In this document: in pieces, positions 16,858 to 21,128 of the stretch | Numbering within the stretch: the stretch's first letter is position 1 | Layout: the number at the start of each line of letters is the position of its first letter | Source: Glo-17 sp964549735 | Lineage (GTDB): Bacteria > Krumholzibacteriota > Krumholzibacteriia > LZORAL124-64-63 | Direction: 5' to 3' | Assembly: GCA_964549735.1 (NCBI GenBank) | Contig: CAZJWO010000066.1 | Coordinates: 1-21,128, forward strand | DNA: 21,128 bases | Program-made: the position numbers and the translations under genes | Notes under the pieces: model-generated | What the model was told of the DNA's origin: nothing | What the model saw: the letters and a program-made list of their open reading frames with translations, nothing else | Database searches by the model: none

Positions 16858-18762
16858 ATGCAGCGTCGATTCCCCGTCCCGCGCCTGGCGAACGCTTCGG
16901 AGGGCGAGGCGGCCGCGGGCCACGTCGCGTCCGGCGCCGAGCCGCCCGTTCTCGGCATCCCCGAACGCCACGAGATCGCCGAGCGGTATCGCTGGCGCCT
17001 GGAGCGGGTGTTCGCGGACTGGGACGCGTGGGAGCGGGCGTTCGCCGAGGTCGAGGCGGCGTTGCCGCAGCTGTCCGCCCTGCGCGGCACCCTGAGCGGC
17101 GGCGCGGCGCAGCTGCTCGCCTGCCTGCAGGCGCTCGAGTCGGTGCGGCGCAAGCTCGAGGTGGTCGTCGTCTACGCCAACATGCGCAGCGACGAGGACA
17201 CGCGCGACGACGACGGCACGAGCCGCCGCGGTCGCGGCGGCAGCCTCAGCACGCGCTACGCCGAGGCGGTCAGCTGGTTCGAGCCGGAACTTCTGGCCCT
17301 CGACGTCGAACAAGTGCACGGCTGGCTGCGATCCTGCGCGGAGCTGCGCGTCTACGCCCATTTCCTGGACAACGTGCGCCGCCTGCAGCCGCACACGCTC
17401 GACGCCGATCGCGAGGCGCTGCTCGCCGCCGCGACGAGCGTCACCCGCGGCGCGGGGCGCATCTTCGCGGCGTTGACGGACGCCGATCTGCGGTTCCCCG
17501 CGATCCGCGACGAGAGCGGCAACGAGGTCGAGCTGACGCACGCGCGGTTCGGCAAGTTCCTGCGCTCGCCCGATCGCGACGTGCGGCGCCGCGCCTTCGA
17601 GGCCTACCTCGACACGTTCGACCAGGTCGGCAACACGCTGGCCGCGACCCTCGACGCCAACGTCAAGAACCACGTCTTCCGGGCCGAGAGCCGCCGCTAC
17701 GACGGGTGCCTGCACGCCGCGCTGCATCCGGACGCCGTGCCGGTCGCGGTCTACCACAACCTGCTGGCCGAGGTGCGCGCGAACCTGCCCGTGGTGCACC
17801 GCTTCACCGAGCTGAAGAAGCGCGTGCTCGGCGTCGATCCTCTGCGCGAATACGACCTGCAGGTGCCGCTGTTCCGGCAGGCCGAGTTCAAGTACAGCTA
17901 CGAGGAGGCCTGCCAGCTCATGCTGGCGGCCCTCGCGCCGCTGGGCGAAGGCTACCTGGAGATCCTGCGCGCGGGCTATCGCGAGGGCTGGATCGACGTG
18001 CACGAGAGCCTGGGCAAACGCAGCGGCGCCTACTCGAGCGGGGTCTACGACACCCAGCCCTACATCCTGCTCAACTGGTCGGATCAGCTCTCCGACACGT
18101 TCACGCTCGCGCACGAGCTGGGCCACAGCGTGCACACCTATCTGGCCGCGCGGCACCAGCCCTACATCTACGGGGACTACCCGATCTTCACGGCCGAGGT
18201 CGCCAGCACCTGCAACGAGCTGCTGCTGCTGGAGCATCTGCTGGCCACGACCACGGAGCGCGAGCGCCGGCTCTTCCTGCTCGACCACCATCTGTCGCAG
18301 ATGATCGGCACCGTGGTACGGCAGACCATGTTCGCCGAGTTCGAGCTGCGCGTCCATGAGCTCGGCGAAGCCCGCGAGACGCTCACCACCGCCGCGATGG
18401 GCGACATCTACCACGATCTGCTGCGCGACTACTGGGGACCGGCCGTCGAACTCGATCCGCGGCGGAGCCGCTGCACGTGGAGCCGCATCCCGCATTTCTA
18501 CTACGATTTCTACGTCTACCAGTACGCCACGGCCTACTCGGCGGCGGTCGCCCTGAGCCGCGCCGTGCTGGCCGGCGGCGAGCCCGCGCGGGAGCGCTAC
18601 CTCGACATCCTGCGCTCCGGCAGCAGCCGCTATCCCGTCGAGACCCTGGCCGCGGGCGGCGTCGACATGATGTCGCGGGCGCCGTTCGGCGAGGTCTTCG
18701 CGCTCTTCGGCGAGCGGCTCGCCGAGATCGAGCGCCTGCTGGCCGAAAGGCGGGACGCATGA
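16858..18762 (+). CDS. pepF: Oligoendopeptidase F (M3 family zinc metallopeptidase)
   Basis: This 634-residue cytosolic peptidase degrades oligopeptides. The M3 zinc motif is AHELGHSVH with H419, E420 and H423. The third ligand is probably the Glu in FTAEVASTCNE about 25 residues later. The N-terminal helical PepF domain (RYRWRLERVFADWDAWERAFAEVE) and the C-terminal FYVYQYATAYSAAVAL segment are both characteristic of PepF rather than Dcp/thimet members. The first 40 residues are a low-similarity extension. ATG 16858 follows GGAAAGGA. The stop overlaps the next ATG by 4 nt (ATGA), so the downstream lipoprotein is probably translated by coupling. No signal peptide is visible, so peptidase and lipoprotein would sit in different compartments. 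Confidence 0.93.
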   Translation: MQRRFPVPRLANASEGEAAAGHVASGAEPPVLGIPERHEIAERYRWRLERVFADWDAWERAFAEVEAALPQLSALRGTLSGGAAQLLACLQALESVRRKLEVVVVYANMRSDEDTRDDDGTSRRGRGGSLSTRYAEAVSWFEPELLALDVEQVHGWLRSCAELRVYAHFLDNVRRLQPHTLDADREALLAAATSVTRGAGRIFAALTDADLRFPAIRDESGNEVELTHARFGKFLRSPDRDVRRRAFEAYLDTFDQVGNTLAATLDANVKNHVFRAESRRYDGCLHAALHPDAVPVAVYHNLLAEVRANLPVVHRFTELKKRVLGVDPLREYDLQVPLFRQAEFKYSYEEACQLMLAALAPLGEGYLEILRAGYREGWIDVHESLGKRSGAYSSGVYDTQPYILLNWSDQLSDTFTLAHELGHSVHTYLAARHQPYIYGDYPIFTAEVASTCNELLLLEHLLATTTERERRLFLLDHHLSQMIGTVVRQTMFAEFELRVHELGEARETLTTAAMGDIYHDLLRDYWGPAVELDPRRSRCTWSRIPHFYYDFYVYQYATAYSAAVALSRAVLAGGEPARERYLDILRSGSSRYPVETLAAGGVDMMSRAPFGEVFALFGERLAEIERLLAERRDA

Positions 18763-19487
18763 ATCGCGTACAGCATCTGCGGGCGCCGGCGTTGCTGGCG
18801 GGGGCGTTCATCGCCGCGTTTCTGGCGCTCGGCGCCTGCGGCAAGGGCGAAGGTCCGCGCCAGCAAGGGGCCGTGGAAGCGCGCGGCCGCGCCGCGCCGG
18901 AGTCCGCGCTGGCCGCCGCGCCCGACACCGTCGGGCGACCCTCGCCGGCGCCGGGCGATACGACGGCCGCCGCGGCGCCAGGAGTCAGGCTCAGCAGTTC
19001 CGGCGGCGATCTGTCTGCCGAGGCCTACGTCGCCGAGTACGACGAAGCCGGCGCGGGGGTCACCTGGCCGTCGGGCTGCGAAGGCGTCTCGGAACGTGTC
19101 TCCGACGGACCGACCGACCAGGCGCTGCGGGAGTTCATCTACTCCTGCCAGCGGCACGCGCCTGGCAGCCAGAAGCTGACCCTGCGCGTGCTGCGCCGCG
19201 CCCATACCGAGGACGGCCGCCCCCCGCATCCGCGTTTCGTGGTCAGCCTCATCGAAGAGCAGCTCGCGCAGCTCGGCGCGAAGCCGCAGCGGCAGCGGCC
19301 CCTCGAGACGGCGGGAATCCAGGGCATCGAGGTCCAGGGCGTCGAGCCTTTCGGCGCGGGCGAAGTCTGGCTCCTGGGGGTGCTCGCCGGCACGGACGTC
19401 TACCTCCTGATGGCGTGGGATCGCGCCGGCGGCCTCTTCCTCGATCCGGAGATCGAGACCTTCTTCGGCTCCCTGCGCATCTTCTGA
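18759..19487 (+). CDS. Lipoprotein of unknown function, coupled to pepF
   Basis: I do not recognise a family. The 242-residue protein starts with a lipoprotein signal: basic N-terminus, hydrophobic LLAGAFIAAFLALGAC, lipobox LGAC near residue 27. An Ala/Pro-rich, probably disordered linker runs to about residue 85. A folded C-terminal domain of roughly 155 residues follows, with only two cysteines (TWPSGCEGVSE and FIYSCQRH) that could form a disulfide outside the cytoplasm. It ends in EIETFFGSLRIF, a beta-strand pattern. ATG 18759 overlaps the pepF stop, with AAAGG (18746-18750) as ribosome binding site. The linkage to pepF is translational. Whether it is functional cannot be told from sequence. 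Confidence 0.75.
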   Translation: MNRVQHLRAPALLAGAFIAAFLALGACGKGEGPRQQGAVEARGRAAPESALAAAPDTVGRPSPAPGDTTAAAAPGVRLSSSGGDLSAEAYVAEYDEAGAGVTWPSGCEGVSERVSDGPTDQALREFIYSCQRHAPGSQKLTLRVLRRAHTEDGRPPHPRFVVSLIEEQLAQLGAKPQRQRPLETAGIQGIEVQGVEPFGAGEVWLLGVLAGTDVYLLMAWDRAGGLFLDPEIETFFGSLRIF

Positions 19488-19505
19488 GCCGCCGGCGCGA
19501 CGGGC

Positions 19506-19520
19506 GGCGGCCCGGCCGCC
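19506..19520. terminator. GC hairpin after the lipoprotein gene, possible terminator
   Basis: GGCGGC (19506-19511) and GCCGCC (19515-19520) can pair around a 3-nt loop, and a second stem uses GCCGCC at 19488-19493. No T-tract follows, so intrinsic termination is doubtful. Confidence 0.3.
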
Positions 19521-19635
19521 ACGGCCGCGCGAACAACGCTCAGGTCCTGCCGGAATTCGCCGATCATAGCCGCGACGCCTTCGGTTCCACTGCCGCATGA
19601 GGCGGCGACATCCGTGTTGCAAAGGAAGATCGCCC

Positions 19636-20526
19636 ATGCCCACCGACACCATGCCCGCGACGAAGACCGACCGCTGGCGATCCGTAGACCTCGAGGTCCT
19701 CAAACGCATCGAGGAGCTGCCGAGCCTCTCGACGGTGGTCGCCGAGTTCCTCGAGCTCTCGCGGCGCGAATTCTTCTCGGCGAAGGATTTCGAGGCGGTG
19801 ATAAGCAAGGATCAGGCCCTGGTGGCGCGGCTGCTCAAGGTGGCCAACAGCGGCCTGTACGGCAAATCGCGCGGCGTCCACTCGATACCCGAAGCCGTCG
19901 TGCTGGTCGGTCTGGAGAGCATGAAGAAGATCGTCTTCACCGTCAGCACCGAAGGCTTGACGCGGTTGCGCCTGAAGAACTACAGCTACGAGCCGAGCCG
20001 CGGCTACTGGATGCACTCGACCGCGGTCGGATTGGCGGCCAGGGCCCTGATCGAGGTCCTGCCGGTCAAGCCGCTGCACGCCGAGGAGGCGTTCGTGGCG
20101 GGGTTGCTGCACGACGTCGGCAAGCTCATCGTCGACGACTACCTCGATCCGCAGCTGGGCAAGCGGCAGGTGTCGTTGTCCGAAGAGTGCGAGGCGGTGG
20201 GGCTCGACCACGCGGAGCTGGGCGAGCTCATCCTGCGCAACTGGCGGCTGCCGGAGAGCATCGTCGCCGCCATCTGCGACCATCACGCGCCCATGACGAA
20301 CGATGGGATCGCTCCCGGCGCGCTGGTCCTGCAGATGGCGCAGGTGCTGGTCAGGACCTGGAAGGTGGGGCATGGCGAACCGATCGATCTGAGCCTCGAC
20401 TTCGATCCCGGCCCGCACGGCGAATTGCTCGCCCTGGTCGGGCTGCCGGCGAGCAAGATCCCGCAGCTCGTCTGGGACATACGCCAGAACCTGTCCGGCA
20501 TCGAGCGTCTCTACAACAAGGACTGA
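19636..20526 (+). CDS. HDOD-domain signalling protein
   Basis: This 296-residue cytosolic protein is built almost entirely of an HDOD domain. The core begins with LPSLSTVVAEFLEL and continues through ISKDQALVARLLKVANSGLYG, which is diagnostic of HDOD. The HD dyad is present in GLLHDVGKLI, and a second His-rich element, ICDHHAP, follows. HDOD proteins lack proven phosphodiesterase activity in most cases and act in signalling, for example with response regulators and c-di-GMP or chemotaxis pathways. No receiver, GAF or EAL domain is attached. ATG 19636 follows AAAGGAAG (19621-19628); the frame to 19597 lacks a site. It lies near the CheY-CheR pair but is separated from it by pepF and a lipoprotein gene. 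Confidence 0.88.
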   Translation: MPTDTMPATKTDRWRSVDLEVLKRIEELPSLSTVVAEFLELSRREFFSAKDFEAVISKDQALVARLLKVANSGLYGKSRGVHSIPEAVVLVGLESMKKIVFTVSTEGLTRLRLKNYSYEPSRGYWMHSTAVGLAARALIEVLPVKPLHAEEAFVAGLLHDVGKLIVDDYLDPQLGKRQVSLSEECEAVGLDHAELGELILRNWRLPESIVAAICDHHAPMTNDGIAPGALVLQMAQVLVRTWKVGHGEPIDLSLDFDPGPHGELLALVGLPASKIPQLVWDIRQNLSGIERLYNKD

Positions 20527-20600
20527 CCTGGCCGTCGCTCGCCCGGAGCCTGCCGGGCGCCGCGCCTGCGGCTCGGAGTGTTTGCCGCGCCAAAAAGAAT

Positions 20601-20629
20601 TTGTCGATACGCACATGGGGTGATAGATT
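20601..20629 (+). promoter_or_regulatory. Candidate promoter of the DtxR-family regulator gene
   Basis: TTGTCG (20601-20606; 4 of 6), a 17-bp spacer and TAGATT (20624-20629; 4 of 6) follow an A-rich patch (20592-20599) resembling an UP element. The palindrome GTTAAC (20630-20635) lies at the expected start point and could be part of an autoregulatory operator. The leader to ATG 20683 would be about 47 nt. Confidence 0.5.
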
Positions 20630-20682
20630 GTTAACGGGTTGCCCGATACGGCGGCCCCGGTGCCTGGCCGAAGGTCGGAAAC

Positions 20683-21128
20683 ATGAGAGCCAACCCGCAA
20701 TTGAGCGCGAGTCTCGAGGACTACCTGGAGGCGATCTATCACATCGTCCAGGAGAAGCAGGCGGCGCGCGCCAAGGACATCGTCGAACGGCTCGGCGTGC
20801 ACAACTCCTCGGTGACCCAGGCCCTGCGCGTCCTGGCGGAGAAGGAACTCGTCAACTACGCCCCGTACGATCTGGTCACGCTGACCGAGGCGGGGCGCCT
20901 GGCCGCCGCCGACGTGGTCGAGCGCCACCGGGCGCTGCGGTCGTTCCTGGTCGAGGTCCTGGGGCTGGAGCCCGGCCTGGCCGAGCACGACGCCTGCCGC
21001 CTGGAGCACGGCATCAGCCAGGACGTGCTCGAGCGCCTGCGGCTCTTGATGGCCTACCGACGCCGCCACCCGGGCAAGGTCGTCAGCTGGGACGGCGCGC
21101 GGGGCGATTTCGTGGCCGGAAGGGAGTC
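20683..21128 (+). CDS. DtxR/MntR-family metal-dependent regulator (3' end outside window)
   Basis: The frame is open from ATG 20683 to the window end, giving 148 codons without a stop. The N-terminal winged helix (SLEDYLEAIYHIVQEK, AKDIVERLGVHNSSVTQALRVL) and the helical dimerisation domain (VVERHRALRSFLVEVLGL, DACRLEHGISQDVLERL) define the DtxR family. By comparison with B. subtilis MntR, D13, E16, the His of ERHRAL, and the Glu-His of LEHG are metal ligands. The position that is Glu99 in MntR is Cys here, as in DtxR (ACRWEH). The site is therefore a mixture of Mn- and Fe-type ligands. Such proteins repress metal uptake genes when metal is replete. An FeoA-like C-terminal domain may follow outside the window. 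GGTCGGAA precedes the start, a weak ribosome binding site. Confidence 0.9.
   Translation, partial: MRANPQLSASLEDYLEAIYHIVQEKQAARAKDIVERLGVHNSSVTQALRVLAEKELVNYAPYDLVTLTEAGRLAAADVVERHRALRSFLVEVLGLEPGLAEHDACRLEHGISQDVLERLRLLMAYRRRHPGKVVSWDGARGDFVAGRE

Noticed and set aside
16615..18495. 626-codon minus-strand frame opposite pepF
   Set aside because: Shadow frame; pepF has the full M3 zinc motif on the plus strand.
20541..20558. GCCCGG/CCGGGC hairpin after the HDOD gene as a terminator
   Set aside because: Only a 6-bp stem with no T-tract; such hairpins are common by chance at this base composition.

Overview
The window is a GC-rich, densely coded chromosomal segment. I see no rRNA, tRNA, CRISPR array, phage gene or intact insertion sequence. 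It holds 18 protein genes, two of them cut by the window edges. The organism looks like a high-GC diderm bacterium: there are two lipobox proteins, a CheY-CheR pair, an HDOD protein, a DsrC-type sulfur-relay protein, and recognisable sigma70-like promoters. A member of the FCB-group candidate phyla or a deltaproteobacterium-like lineage would fit, but nothing here fixes the taxonomy.

Left part (1-5838, + strand). The C-terminus of a BTAD-containing regulator is followed by a class II fumarase (fumC). Next comes a nicotinamide-salvage pair, nicotinamidase (pncA) and nicotinate phosphoribosyltransferase (pncB), which overlap by 4 nt. A KamA-family radical SAM aminomutase follows, whose substrate pocket does not look like that of a true lysine 2,3-aminomutase. 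Directly after it sits a 178-bp non-coding element with 22-bp perfect terminal inverted repeats and TTAA at both ends. It looks like a MITE.

Middle part (5839-12026). On the minus strand are a malic enzyme fused to a phosphotransacetylase-like domain (maeB) and a two-cluster ferredoxin-like protein. Divergent from these, on the plus strand, are a CRP/FNR-family regulator, dsrC, and a CoA-disulfide/persulfide reductase with a C-terminal rhodanese domain. One FNR-like palindrome (TTGAC-N4-ATCAA) lies in the divergent intergenic region. It is centred 41.5 bp upstream of the inferred ferredoxin start point and overlaps the -35 of the regulator's own inferred promoter. The regulator has the FNR recognition-helix pattern (E..SR) but lacks the FNR cluster cysteines. 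I read this as a redox or sulfur-stress locus that moves persulfide sulfur without any dsrAB nearby. It is the most interesting system in the window.

Right part (12027-21128). A small hypothetical gene has a near-consensus promoter. It is followed by a DUF885 lipoprotein, a convergent DNA glycosylase (mutM, TTG start), a CheY-CheR pair, oligoendopeptidase F translationally coupled to a lipoprotein of unknown function, an HDOD protein, and the start of a DtxR/MntR-family metalloregulator cut by the window end. All positions were read by eye from the sequence. Homology statements come from motif recognition, not searches.
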